Assembly (NCBI GenBank): GCA_019135865.1
Contig: JAGVVD010000019.1
Coordinates: 62,001 to 126,000 of the forward strand
Source: Elusimicrobiota bacterium
GTDB taxonomy: Bacteria > Elusimicrobiota > Elusimicrobia > Elusimicrobiales > UBA9959
Direction: 5' to 3'
Length of the DNA stretch: 64,000 nucleotides
Within the stretch, counting starts at the first letter, position 1; each line of letters starts with the position of its first letter. Of this stretch, positions 42,920-51,677 are shown piece by piece. The notes under the pieces are model-generated. The model did no database searches. It saw only the letters and a program-made list of their open reading frames with translations, and had not been told where the DNA came from. The position numbers and the translations under genes were made by a program.

Positions 42920-43605
42920 CCGGCGTATATTTTAGCAGTATTGGCGGCGGCCTCCAAAAACCGCAGCAGGTCCCCGGCTATGAGCGCGGCGCGGGCGAAG
43001 GCCGCCGAAAAATATCCCCTGAGCGAGAAGGCGGCGGGATAGAGGGCCTTGACGCAGAAAGCCAGGCAGACGGCGTTCGCCAGCAGGACCATGGAAAAGG
43101 AGAACAGGACGCCGCCCGCTTTGCGGAAATCGCTTTGCACGGGCCCGGCCATGACCGCGGCGGTATTGACCAGGTGGAAGGAGATGAGGAAACCGGTCAG
43201 CGCCGTGACCCAGGCCCGCCAGGGGCTCAGGTCGACGAAGTAAAGGGCCAGGCCGTAGGCCAGGGCCGCCGCCAGGGCGTAGAGGGGCACGAAATACGGC
43301 GCCAGGTCCACGAAGGCGTTGCTGGCGGCCAGCGTGACGTGGCCGGCGCGCCGGCCCACCGATATCCCGCCCACCTTTATGCCGCAGAGCGCGGCGGCGG
43401 CGGCGTGGGTGAGTTCGTGCGCCAGGATGTAAGCTTTTCCCGAACCTCGCGAAGCCAGGCCGAAGGGCAGGTAGGCGGCCGCCCCGAGGAGGAACGGCCA
43501 GGTGGTCTCGGCCGAACGCAATAACGCGCCCAGCGGACCCAGCAGGGCCCAGAGCGCGCCCGCGGCCAGCGGCAGCAGCGCCAGGGCCGCCAGGGTCTTC
43601 AGCAT
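42916..43605 (-). CDS. Membrane M50-like zinc metalloprotease
   Basis: A 229-residue protein with about 5-6 membrane segments. The zinc motif HELTHAAAA (about 64-72) lies inside a hydrophobic stretch and GISVGRRAGHV follows. A C-terminal GPVQSDFRKAGG could provide the third ligand Asp, as in site-2-type proteases. It overlaps the AsmA-like gene by 4 bases. The substrate is unknown; a related non-proteolytic family is possible. Confidence 0.75.
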   Translation of the reverse strand: MLKTLAALALLPLAAGALWALLGPLGALLRSAETTWPFLLGAAAYLPFGLASRGSGKAYILAHELTHAAAAALCGIKVGGISVGRRAGHVTLAASNAFVDLAPYFVPLYALAAALAYGLALYFVDLSPWRAWVTALTGFLISFHLVNTAAVMAGPVQSDFRKAGGVLFSFSMVLLANAVCLAFCVKALYPAAFSLRGYFSAAFARAALIAGDLLRFLEAAANTAKIYAG

Positions 43606-43608
43606 CGC

Positions 43609-44031
43609 TCAGGGCTGCGGCTTGCGGGTCGGCTGGGTCTTGAGGATCCTGTGCAGCAGCGCGGCCAGGACCGGCGGCCTGACGGGCTTCTCCACGAAGT
43701 CCCTCACATTGGGTTCCTGCTTTATCATGTCCGAGGTGGAGCGGTCGGTGTAGCGGCCGGTGATGATGACTATCGGTATTTTCGATGTCTCGTCGGTCTG
43801 CAGTTCCCGCAGTATCTCGAAGCCGCCGAAGCGGGGCAGCATCAGGTCCAGGAGCATCAGGTCCGGCAGGAGGGAGCGCGCCTTTTCGAGCGCTTCCTCC
43901 CCGTCCGCGGCCTTCTCCACCCTGAAGCCTTCCTTGCGTACTATGAATTCCAGCAGGTCCCTTATGCTGTCGTCATCGTCCACGATGAGGACCGTCTTTT
44001 CCCCCGGAACGCCGAAACCGTTGCTTTCCAT
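43609..44031 (-). CDS. CheY-like response regulator
   Basis: A 140-residue receiver with acidic pocket VDDDDS (18-22), phospho-acceptor Asp62 in LMLLDLMLPRFGG and Lys in FVEKPVRPP. It has no output domain; a short basic tail (TRKPQP) ends it. It lies three bases upstream of the M50-like gene and could be controlled by the nearby PAS histidine kinase, which is inference. Confidence 0.92.
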   Translation of the reverse strand: MESNGFGVPGEKTVLIVDDDDSIRDLLEFIVRKEGFRVEKAADGEEALEKARSLLPDLMLLDLMLPRFGGFEILRELQTDETSKIPIVIITGRYTDRSTSDMIKQEPNVRDFVEKPVRPPVLAALLHRILKTQPTRKPQP

Positions 44032-44099
44032 GTCTTTTGACTCCGCGGGGCCGGCCTTGGGCGCCCGGACCCCGTTATTCCCGCTATGACCGCCCGACG

Positions 44100-44330
44100 T
44101 CAGAGGTTCGTGGTGACCAGCGTTTCCGTCGTCTGCACGCCGTGTATGCCCCGTATCTCGCGCACGATGAGCCCGCTGAGCTTGTCGACGGTGTCGGACT
44201 CCGCCACCAGGATGGCGTCCCAGCCGCCGAAGGTGAGGTAGACGTCCTTGACGCCGCGTATGTTCTTTATCTGCCCTATGGCCTTCTGTTCCAGGCCGGC
44301 TATGAGCTTGCAGAGCACGAAGGCTATCAT
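44100..44330 (-). CDS. Stand-alone Lrp/AsnC effector domain
   Basis: A 76-residue RAM (AsnC_trans_reg) domain without the usual DNA-binding half. MIAFVLCKLIAGLEQKAIGQIKNIRGVKDVYLTFGGWDAILVAE (split) and GIHGVQTTETLV are typical. Such proteins form dimers that bind amino acids and may modulate full-length Lrp partners. It begins 11 bases after the lipoate ligase stop, at the 3' end of the glycine cleavage operon, so a glycine-linked role is possible. Confidence 0.88.
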   Translation of the reverse strand: MIAFVLCKLIAGLEQKAIGQIKNIRGVKDVYLTFGGWDAILVAESDTVDKLSGLIVREIRGIHGVQTTETLVTTNL

Positions 44331-44340
44331 GTGGGTTCTC

Positions 44341-45039
44341 CTATATCCTCTTTATCCATTCCGCCGAGCGGTACTTCTCCGCCGCCAGCGCGGCGGCCCG
44401 TTCGGCGGCGGCCTCCGCCAGGGGCGCCTTCTCCCATTCCGCCCCCAGCCCGGCGGAGAGCCCCTCGGCTATCGCCGCCTCGTGCCGGGCCGCTTCCGAC
44501 CTGGCGTCCTCCGTCTGGAGGGAGGCCTGGTAAAGCATGCGGGCGCCGAACTTCCTGAGCGCGCCGCCCAGCACTTTTTTGCCATTGTACAAAATATCCA
44601 GCGAGACCGGCTTGGAGAAGCAGTCCATCACCGGCGTATTGACCGCGTAGCTCGGCGTCCTGGCGTTCGAGAGTTCGAAGCCGAAGCCCAGCCTGGCGTA
44701 GGCGGAATTGATCGCCCTGTGCAGCCGGTCGTAGGTCTCCATCGGTCGGAAGTCTCCGTCCTCGGAGGGGAAGATCAGCGAGAAGGTCAGGTCCGAGAGG
44801 TGGTAGACTATGCCCCCGCCCGTCGGACGGCGCGTCATGTCCGTCCCGGCCAGGCCGCGCGCGGCGGCCGCGGCCTCCACCTCCCGCGCCCGCTGCGCGT
44901 AGCCGAAGGTTATGCCCGGCGCCCGCCAGCGGAAGAACCGCAGTATGAACGGCGCCGGCCTGGACTCGCACAGGGCCTCGTCCATGGCCATCTGGCCGTA
45001 GACGTCGGCTTCGGGCGAGTCTATCAGCAGGCCCTTCAT
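44341..45039 (-). CDS. lplA: Lipoate-protein ligase A-like
   Basis: A 232-residue biotin/lipoate ligase-fold enzyme. RRPTGGGIVYHLSDLTFSLIF carries the RRxxGGG-x-H loop and KKVLGGALRKFG the catalytic Lys. It attaches lipoate, or transfers octanoate, to GcvH. The ATG at 45039 overlaps the stop of gcvPB (ATGA), linking it to the glycine cleavage genes. A lipoyl synthase is not in the window. LipB/LipM type transfer cannot be excluded. Confidence 0.87.
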   Translation of the reverse strand: MKGLLIDSPEADVYGQMAMDEALCESRPAPFILRFFRWRAPGITFGYAQRAREVEAAAAARGLAGTDMTRRPTGGGIVYHLSDLTFSLIFPSEDGDFRPMETYDRLHRAINSAYARLGFGFELSNARTPSYAVNTPVMDCFSKPVSLDILYNGKKVLGGALRKFGARMLYQASLQTEDARSEAARHEAAIAEGLSAGLGAEWEKAPLAEAAAERAAALAAEKYRSAEWIKRI

Positions 45040-46487
45040 CACCACCTGAGGTTCGGCTGCCGCGCGGCCTGCACTTCGTCGAGGCGCTTGACCGGCATGG
45101 TATGCGGCGAGTCCTTGAGCGCCTGCGGGTCGGAGACTCCCAGCGCGTGTATCTCCTTCATCGCCGCGGCGAAGGCGTCGAGCGTCTCCTTCGACTCGGT
45201 CTCCGTCGGCTCTATCATTATCGCCTCGTGGACGATGAGGGGGAAGTAGACGGTCGGCGCGTGGAAGCCCCGGTCGAGCAGCCCCTTGGCTATGTCGAGG
45301 GTCTTGAGCCCCTTGGCCGCCAGGTCCGGGCCGGGGGTGAGCACGCATTCGTGCATGCAGTACTCTTTGGAATAGGACGGGTAGAGGTCCTTGAGCAGCG
45401 AGCGCACGTAGTTGGCGTTGATGATGGCGCACCTGGCTATCTCGCCGAATTCCTTCGCCGAGTGCGCCAGCATGTAGGCGTAGGCCCTCACCAGCACGCC
45501 CGTGTTGCCGAAGAAGGACTTGACCTTGCCGATGCTGCGCCCGTCGCCGAAGTCGGAGACGAAGCGCCCGCCCTCCTTCCTCACCGTCGGGACGGGCAGG
45601 AACGGGGCCAGCGCCTTGCTGCAGACTATGGCGCCCGCGCCGGGCCCGCCGCCGCCGTGCGGGGTGGAGAAGGTCTTGTGGAAGTTGAGGTGCATCATGT
45701 CGATGCCCAGCTCGCCGGGCTTGACCATGCCGATGAGGGCGTTAAGGTTGGCCCCGTCCATGTAGACGAGCGCGCCGGCCTCGTGGGCCGCCCTGCAGAT
45801 CTCCTCGATCTGCGTCTCGAAGATGCCCAGCGTGTTGGGCACGGTCATCATCAGCACGGCAGTCTTCGGGCCGAGGTGCTTTTTGAGGTTCTCCAGGTCC
45901 AGCCGCCCGTCGGGGCGGGAGGCCAGGTTGACCGTGCTGAAGCCCATCATCGAGGCCGTGGCGGGGTTGGTGCCGTGGGCCGAGTCGGGCACGATTATCT
46001 CGCTGCGCTCCTCTTTCCTCGACTCGAAATAGGCCTTGGCCGTCAGCAGGCCGGTGAACTCGCTGTGCGCGCCGGCGGCCGGCTGCAGCGTTATGGCGTC
46101 CAGGCCCAGCAGCTCGTTGAGGCGCGAGCCCAGGTCGTGCAGCAGCTCCAGCGTGCCCTGGGAGCAGTCGTCGTGCGCCAGCGGGTGGAGGTTCGCGAAG
46201 CCTTCCAGGGCGGCCGCTTCCTCGTTGAACCGCGGGTTGTACTTCATCGTGCACGAGCCCAGCGGGTAGAAATGCGTGTCGACGGAGAAGTTGAGCCGCG
46301 AGAGGCGCGTGAAGTGCCTTATCACGTCGAATTCCGACAGCTCGGGCAGTTTAGGCCTGTCCTTCCTGCGGAGTTCGGGTTTGAGGCAGGCTTTCCCGCG
46401 CAGGGGATTCTTGATCTTCAGGCCGCGGCGGCCGGGTTCGGATCTCTCGATGCTGAGCCGGTTGTCGATGGAGGATACGCAGATCAT
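45039..46487 (-). CDS. gcvPB: Glycine dehydrogenase P-protein, subunit 2
   Basis: A 482-residue PLP enzyme that, with gcvPA, decarboxylates glycine and passes the aminomethyl group to lipoyl-GcvH. The PLP lysine is in MHLNFHKTFSTPHGGGGPGAG. HFTRLSRLNFSVDTHFYPLGSCTMKYNP is characteristic of this subunit (shown in part). The N-terminus has about 30 residues before this. It overlaps gcvPA (ATGA) and lplA. Confidence 0.96.
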   Translation of the reverse strand: MICVSSIDNRLSIERSEPGRRGLKIKNPLRGKACLKPELRRKDRPKLPELSEFDVIRHFTRLSRLNFSVDTHFYPLGSCTMKYNPRFNEEAAALEGFANLHPLAHDDCSQGTLELLHDLGSRLNELLGLDAITLQPAAGAHSEFTGLLTAKAYFESRKEERSEIIVPDSAHGTNPATASMMGFSTVNLASRPDGRLDLENLKKHLGPKTAVLMMTVPNTLGIFETQIEEICRAAHEAGALVYMDGANLNALIGMVKPGELGIDMMHLNFHKTFSTPHGGGGPGAGAIVCSKALAPFLPVPTVRKEGGRFVSDFGDGRSIGKVKSFFGNTGVLVRAYAYMLAHSAKEFGEIARCAIINANYVRSLLKDLYPSYSKEYCMHECVLTPGPDLAAKGLKTLDIAKGLLDRGFHAPTVYFPLIVHEAIMIEPTETESKETLDAFAAAMKEIHALGVSDPQALKDSPHTMPVKRLDEVQAARQPNLRW

Positions 46488-47812
46488 ATGGCCTCCTTCA
46501 CGGCTTTTTCCAGCCTGGCTATGTCCGCCTCGGTCCTGGCCTCGGTGGCGCAGACCAGGAGGGTCTCGCCGAGCTCGGGGTAGAGGGGGGCCAGCGGCAG
46601 GCCGATGTCCACGCCCTGCCCGAGGGCTTTCTCGCGCATGGCCGCGGCGCTGCCGGGCACCGAGAGGACGAACTCGTTGAAGAACGGTCCCTTGAACTTG
46701 AGCGAGCAGCCTTTTATGGCGGAGAGCCGCTCGGCGGCGTGAGCCGCGGCGCCCATATTAGCCTCGGCCAGCTCGCGCATGCCTTCGGGGCCGAGCAGGG
46801 CCGTATAGACCGTGGCGGCCAGGGCGCAGAGCGCCTCGTTGGAGCAGATATTGGAGGCGGCCTTGTCGCGGCGTATATGCTGCTCGCGGGCCTGCAGCGT
46901 CAGCACGAAGCCGCGCTTTCCGTCCTTGTCCTTGGTCATGCCGCAGATGCGGCCGGGCATCTGCCGCACGTGTTCCTTTTTGCAGGAGAACAGCCCCAGG
47001 TAGGGGCCGCCGTAGGCCAGCGGCAGGCCCAGGCTCTGGCCTTCGCCGACGGCGAAGTCGGCGCCGTACTCGCCGGGGGTCTTAAGCACGCCCAGGCTGA
47101 CGGGGTCGGCCGCGGCCACCAGCAGGGCGCCGGCCTTCCTGGCCGCGTCGGCGACGCCGTCGAGGTCCTCTATGAGACCGAGGAAGTTGGGCGTCTGCAC
47201 GGCCAGGCAGGCCGCGCCTTCGAGCAGGGCCGGCAGGGCCGCCTTGTCCATGACGCCGTCCTTCATGGGGACTTTAACGTAGGCGTACTCGGGGGAATGC
47301 GCGAAATAGGTCCTGAGCGTGTCCATGTACTGCGGGTGCACGCCGGCGGCGTAGACTATCTTTTTCCTGCCGGTCACGCGCACCGTCGCGCGGACGGCCT
47401 CGGCGAAAGAGCTGGCCCCGTCGTACATCGAGGCGTTGGCGCAGTCCATGCCGTAGAGGGCGCAGACCGTGCTCTGGAACTCGTAGATGGTCTGCAGCGT
47501 GCCCTGGCTGGCCTCGGGCTGGTAAGGGGTATAGGCGGTGAGGAACTCGGTGCGGGAGGTGATGGCCTTTACCGCCGCCGGGGAATAGCGTTCATAAGCG
47601 CCGGCGCCGAGGAAACTGAGCGGCCGGCAGTTCTTCTTCGAAAGTTCGGAGAGCCTGGCCGCGGCCTGGGACTCGTCGAGGCTTTCCTGCGGGAGGTCGA
47701 ATTTGGGCCAGAGGAATCTGGAGGGGACCTGTTTTACCAGCTCTTCGAAGGAGGAGGCGCCTATGGCCTTGAGCATCTCCTCCTTGTCTTTTTCCGTGTG
47801 AGGGACGTACAT
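46484..47812 (-). CDS. gcvPA: Glycine dehydrogenase P-protein, subunit 1
   Basis: A 442-residue partner of gcvPB. MYVPHTEKDKEEMLKAIG at the start, FLGAGAYERYSPAAV and YTPYQPEASQGTLQ are conserved in the subunit. The two-subunit P-protein is common in Firmicutes and other lineages, in contrast to the single 950-residue form. It follows gcvH by 92 bases, a gap containing a weak hairpin but no gene. Confidence 0.96.
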   Translation of the reverse strand: MYVPHTEKDKEEMLKAIGASSFEELVKQVPSRFLWPKFDLPQESLDESQAAARLSELSKKNCRPLSFLGAGAYERYSPAAVKAITSRTEFLTAYTPYQPEASQGTLQTIYEFQSTVCALYGMDCANASMYDGASSFAEAVRATVRVTGRKKIVYAAGVHPQYMDTLRTYFAHSPEYAYVKVPMKDGVMDKAALPALLEGAACLAVQTPNFLGLIEDLDGVADAARKAGALLVAAADPVSLGVLKTPGEYGADFAVGEGQSLGLPLAYGGPYLGLFSCKKEHVRQMPGRICGMTKDKDGKRGFVLTLQAREQHIRRDKAASNICSNEALCALAATVYTALLGPEGMRELAEANMGAAAHAAERLSAIKGCSLKFKGPFFNEFVLSVPGSAAAMREKALGQGVDIGLPLAPLYPELGETLLVCATEARTEADIARLEKAVKEAI

Positions 47813-47904
47813 TTGAGGGCTCCTGCGGGGAGTACGGGTCTGAAGACGGCGGCGGAGCCCCGTTCACGGGACCCCGGCCGCCGGGATTGCGCGCTTGAAA
47901 GGTC

Positions 47905-48294
47905 TCAGTGCGCGTTCTGCTTGAGGAAATCGCCGTAGGCGGCGAAGTCCATCAGCGCGCCGGCTTCGGCCGGGTTGTCGGCCTTCACCTTGAACAGCCA
48001 GCCGCCTTCGAGGGGGGACTGGTTGATCAGGGCCGGGTCGCCGGAGACGGCTTCGTTGACCGCGACGACCTCGCCGTTGAGCGGCGAGTAGATGTCGAAG
48101 GCGGACTTGACGCTCTCGACCACGGCGCAGGGCTTGTCCTTCTCCAGTTTGCGGCCGGGCTTGGGGAGTTCGACGAAAACTATGTCGCCCATCTCTTTCT
48201 GGGCGTGCTCGGAGAGGCCGACCGTGCCCTCGTTACCGGCGAGGTGCAGCCACTCGTGGGTCTTGGTGTACTTGACTTCTTCCGCTTTAGGCAT
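47905..48294 (-). CDS. gcvH: Glycine cleavage H protein
   Basis: A 129-residue lipoyl carrier. The lipoyl-attachment lysine is in VVESVKSAFDIYSP. The ATG at 48294 (MPKAEEVKYTKTHEW) is preferred because ggagaag lies just upstream and the sequence begins at the family position. It shuttles the aminomethyl group between P-, T- and L-proteins, all encoded within 4 kb. Confidence 0.96.
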   Translation of the reverse strand: MPKAEEVKYTKTHEWLHLAGNEGTVGLSEHAQKEMGDIVFVELPKPGRKLEKDKPCAVVESVKSAFDIYSPLNGEVVAVNEAVSGDPALINQSPLEGGWLFKVKADNPAEAGALMDFAAYGDFLKQNAH

Positions 48295-48337
48295 GTTCTT
48301 CTCCTTGGACTGTCCTTTAAAAGTCACCTGTCCCGGC

Positions 48338-49465
48338 TCAGGCGCCGGTGTAAAGGGTCTTGGCGAAGGCCGTTCCCCTGTGGAACGGGACCTTCGACAC
48401 TTCAGCCGGCACGCGCCTGCCGTGTATCTCCACTTCCAGCGCCGCGCCGGGCTTGAGGTCGGCCGGCGTCAGGTAGCCGACGCCTATTCCCTTCTTCAGG
48501 GTGGGGGAATAGGTGGCGCTGGCCAGAGTCCCTATCTCCCTGCCGTCCATGAACACCTTGCAGCCGGGGCGCGGCACGCCGCCGGAGAGGGTCAGGCCGG
48601 TCAGGCGGCGCTTGACGCCGTCGGTCTTCTGGGCGGCCAGGATATTGCGGCCGATGAAATCGCCCTTGTCCAGGGATACCACCCAGCCGTAGTTGGACTC
48701 GTAGGTGGTGTGCTCGTCGTCGACGTCCTGGCCGTAGAGCAGGTAGCCCGACTCCAGGCGCAGCGTGTCGCGCGCGCCGAGGCCGCAGGGCACTATGCCG
48801 TAAGGCTTGCCCAGCTCCATCATCTTCTCCCAGACCTGGACGATGATCTTGTGGGGGGCGGTGACCTCGAAGCCGTCCTCGCCGGTATAGCCGGTGCGGC
48901 TGACGAAGCAGTGCTCGCCGAAGATCTCCTTCTCGACTATGCCGAAGCGGGGCAGCTTGAGCGCCTCGGGGGCGAACTGCTCGAACATCTTCGGCACGTT
49001 CGGGCCCTGCACCGCCACCATGGAGTAATCGTCGCTCCGGTTCTCCACTTTGACGTGCATTTTCGTGCCCTGGGTCTTGAACCACTCGTAATCCTTCGTC
49101 GAAGTGGTCGCGTTGACTATGACCAGGTAGCGGTCCGCCGCCAGGCAGAAGGCGATGATGTCGTCCACCAGGCCGGCCTTCTCGTTGGTCACGTGGGAGT
49201 AGACTCCCTTGCCGGGGGTGGCCTTGCGCAGGTCGTTGGCGTTGGTCTGCTGCAGCAGCTTGAAAGCGTCGGCGCCGGTCACGAAGACCTGGCCCATGTG
49301 GCTGACGTCGAAGATGCCGGCGGAGTTCCGCACGGCCTCGTGTTCCTTGAGGATGCCGGAGAACTGTATCGGGAGTTCCCAGCCGTGGAAGTCCACCATC
49401 TTGCCGCCGTACTTCCTCATGGTCTCGTTGAGAGCGGTGCGGCGTAAGGTCTGCGTGGCGGACAT
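48338..49465 (-). CDS. gcvT: Glycine cleavage T protein (aminomethyltransferase)
   Basis: A 375-residue folate-dependent enzyme that releases ammonia and makes methylene-tetrahydrofolate. Recognised by MVDFHGWELPIQF, FDVSHMGQV and RTGYTGEDGFEV. An aggaggt site precedes the ATG. It is the first gene of the gcvT-H-PA-PB-lplA operon. The 76-base gap upstream shows TATAAA about 35 bases before the ATG but no glycine-riboswitch-like structure. Confidence 0.96.
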   Translation of the reverse strand: MSATQTLRRTALNETMRKYGGKMVDFHGWELPIQFSGILKEHEAVRNSAGIFDVSHMGQVFVTGADAFKLLQQTNANDLRKATPGKGVYSHVTNEKAGLVDDIIAFCLAADRYLVIVNATTSTKDYEWFKTQGTKMHVKVENRSDDYSMVAVQGPNVPKMFEQFAPEALKLPRFGIVEKEIFGEHCFVSRTGYTGEDGFEVTAPHKIIVQVWEKMMELGKPYGIVPCGLGARDTLRLESGYLLYGQDVDDEHTTYESNYGWVVSLDKGDFIGRNILAAQKTDGVKRRLTGLTLSGGVPRPGCKVFMDGREIGTLASATYSPTLKKGIGVGYLTPADLKPGAALEVEIHGRRVPAEVSKVPFHRGTAFAKTLYTGA

Positions 49466-49541
49466 ATTACCTCCTGCGGATTTTTATAGGGGGAACTTCT
49501 TTATTTTATAACAAATATGGAAACAGGGGGACAAGATGGGA

Positions 49542-50306
49542 TCAGGCGGCCAGCTCTATCCCCAGCGGGCAGTGGTCGGAGCCCTGCACGGAGGGGAGGA
49601 TGAAAGCGCCCTTTACCAGGGGCGCCTTTTCCCTGTTGACGAAGAAATAATCCAGGCGCCAGCCGACGTTCCGTTCGCGGGCGCGGGTCTTGTAGTCCCA
49701 CCAGGTGTACCGTCCCGGCGCCTTGTCGAACTCGCGGAAAGTGTCCACCCAGCCCTTCTCCACCAGTTTGTCCAGCCAGGCCCGTTCCTCGGGCAGGAAG
49801 CCGGTATTCTTCTCGTTCTCTTTCGGGCGGGCGAGGTCTATTTCCTTATGGGCGGTGTTGACGTCGCCGCAGAAGACGACCGCCTTGCCGGTCTTCCTGA
49901 GCTTCTCGATATGCTTCAGGAAAGCCTCGTAGAACTCGAGCTTGTACTTTATCCGCTCCGGCCCCTGGCCGCCGTTGGGGAAATAGATATTGAGCAGGTG
50001 GAAATCCGGGTATTCCAGCCAGATGGTCCTCCCTTCATTATCGAAACGGGGCTCGCCGAACCCGGTCTTTATCGCGAGCGGGGCCTGGCGGAAGAATACG
50101 CCCACGCCGCTGTAGCCCTTGCGCTCGGCGCAGCGCCAGGCCGGCGTATAGCCCGGGAAGTCGGTATCGGCGGGGGTGAGCTGCTCCTCGCAGACCTTGG
50201 TCTCCTGCAGGCAGAGAATGTCGGGCTTCTCGGCCAGCAGGAAATCCGCGAACCCCTTTTTCAGGACGGCGCGGTAACCGTTGACGTTCCAGGAGACGAT
50301 CTTCAT
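49542..50306 (-). CDS. xthA: Exodeoxyribonuclease III
   Basis: A 254-residue AP endonuclease/3'-5' exonuclease. MKIVSWNVNGYRAVLKKGF, LCLQETKV (catalytic Glu), FCGDVNTAHKEIDLARP and GSDHCPLGIEL mark the family. It repairs abasic DNA. It overlaps the lpd stop by 4 bases (ATGA). Confidence 0.95.
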   Translation of the reverse strand: MKIVSWNVNGYRAVLKKGFADFLLAEKPDILCLQETKVCEEQLTPADTDFPGYTPAWRCAERKGYSGVGVFFRQAPLAIKTGFGEPRFDNEGRTIWLEYPDFHLLNIYFPNGGQGPERIKYKLEFYEAFLKHIEKLRKTGKAVVFCGDVNTAHKEIDLARPKENEKNTGFLPEERAWLDKLVEKGWVDTFREFDKAPGRYTWWDYKTRARERNVGWRLDYFFVNREKAPLVKGAFILPSVQGSDHCPLGIELAA

Positions 50307-51667
50307 TTATGCAGCGCCTCGTGTATGGCCTCGGCCATCGTCGGGTGCGCGTAGATGAGCTCCTTGAGGTCCTTGCGCCTGAGCTTGAGCTTCACCGCCA
50401 GCGCGAGCACATGGATGAGCTCGGTGGCCGGGCCGCCCACTATCTGCGCGCCCAGCACGGTGTCGTCGGCCGCGTCGAAGACCAGCTGCGCGAAGCCTTC
50501 GGTCTCGTCGGAGGCCACCGCGCGGCCGATCCCGAGATGGAAAGCGCGGGCGGTCTTTACCGTGAAACCCCTGGCCTCGGCCTGCGCCTTGTTGAGGCCG
50601 ACCGAGCCGACCTCGGGCCAGGCGTAGACGCATTTGGGCACTATCGAATCGTCGAACTCGCGCGAGCCGCCCATGATGTTCTCCGCGGCTATCTCGCCCT
50701 GCCGGCCGGCCGAATGCGCCAGCAGCGACAGGCCGTTTACGTCGCCGACGGCGTAGATATTGGCGGCCGCGGTGCGCATCCCTCCGTCCACTTTCACGCC
50801 GCGGCGGTTCCACTCGAGGCCGACCTTGCCCAGGCCCATGCCTTCCAGGTCCGAGGCGCGGCCGGCCCCGACGAGGATCTCCTCGGCCTCCAGCCGGGTG
50901 CCGTCCTCCAGCACGGCGGTCTTGAGCCCGCCGCTTATCTCCACTTTGGAGGTCTTCTTGCCGAAATAAAACTTCACGCCGCGCTTCTCGAACGAGGAGC
51001 GCACGGCGCGCGTGACCTGCGGGTCCTCGCCGGCCAGTATGTCGGGCAGCAGTTCCAGCACCTCCACCTTCACGCCGATGGCGTTGAAGAAGCAGGCGAA
51101 CTCCAGTCCGATGACGCCGCCGCCGACTATGAGTATGGACTTGGGCAGCCGCGGCAGGTCGAAGACGCGGTCGGAGTCGGTAAGCTGGTCCTTGAAAGCG
51201 TCGAAGGGCGGGGGGAAGGACGGGCGGGTGCCGGCGGCCAGTATCGCCGCGTCGAAAGTCTTCTTCACTTCGCCCTGCGGGCCCTTCACGGTGACCTCGT
51301 TCGGGCCGCTGAAGACGGCGCGGCCGCGCAGCACCTCGATCTTCTTCGCCTGGAAGAGCTTCTCCAGCGAGCCGCGTATCTTAGAGACGACATCGGCGCG
51401 GCGGGCCTTTACCTTGTCCCAGTCGAGCATGCCGGGGTCGAAATTGGCGCCGGAGCCGTCTTTCAGCAGCTTGCGCAGGCCGTCGAAGGCGTGCACGCGG
51501 TGGCCGGTGTCGAGGAAGGCCTTGGAGGGGATGCAGCCGCGGTTGAGGCAGGTGCCGCCGAAATCCCAGGCTTCGGCGATGGAGACCTCGGCGCCGAGGT
51601 CCTTCAGCCGCAGCGCGGCGGGGTAGCCGCCGGGGCCCGAACCTATTACGATGACTTTCTTTGACAT
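50303..51667 (-). CDS. lpd: Dihydrolipoyl dehydrogenase (L-protein)
   Basis: A 454-residue FAD enzyme that re-oxidises dihydrolipoyl-GcvH with NAD+. The FAD motif IGSGPGGYPAALRLKDLGA (7-25) precedes the redox disulfide GGTCLNRGCIPSKAFLDTGH, and VGGGVIGLEFACFFNAIG is the NAD site. The C-terminal HAHP-type ending reads IYAHPTMAEA with the catalytic His. With gcvT/H/PA/PB it supplies all four glycine cleavage activities. It follows an AsmA-like gene by 10 bases. Confidence 0.96.
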   Translation of the reverse strand: MSKKVIVIGSGPGGYPAALRLKDLGAEVSIAEAWDFGGTCLNRGCIPSKAFLDTGHRVHAFDGLRKLLKDGSGANFDPGMLDWDKVKARRADVVSKIRGSLEKLFQAKKIEVLRGRAVFSGPNEVTVKGPQGEVKKTFDAAILAAGTRPSFPPPFDAFKDQLTDSDRVFDLPRLPKSILIVGGGVIGLEFACFFNAIGVKVEVLELLPDILAGEDPQVTRAVRSSFEKRGVKFYFGKKTSKVEISGGLKTAVLEDGTRLEAEEILVGAGRASDLEGMGLGKVGLEWNRRGVKVDGGMRTAAANIYAVGDVNGLSLLAHSAGRQGEIAAENIMGGSREFDDSIVPKCVYAWPEVGSVGLNKAQAEARGFTVKTARAFHLGIGRAVASDETEGFAQLVFDAADDTVLGAQIVGGPATELIHVLALAVKLKLRRKDLKELIYAHPTMAEAIHEALHK

Positions 51668-51677
51668 GTCTTCCTCC

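Noticed and set aside
49466-49541. Glycine riboswitch before gcvT
   Set aside because: The gap is only 76 bases, AT-rich and without the paired-aptamer structure.
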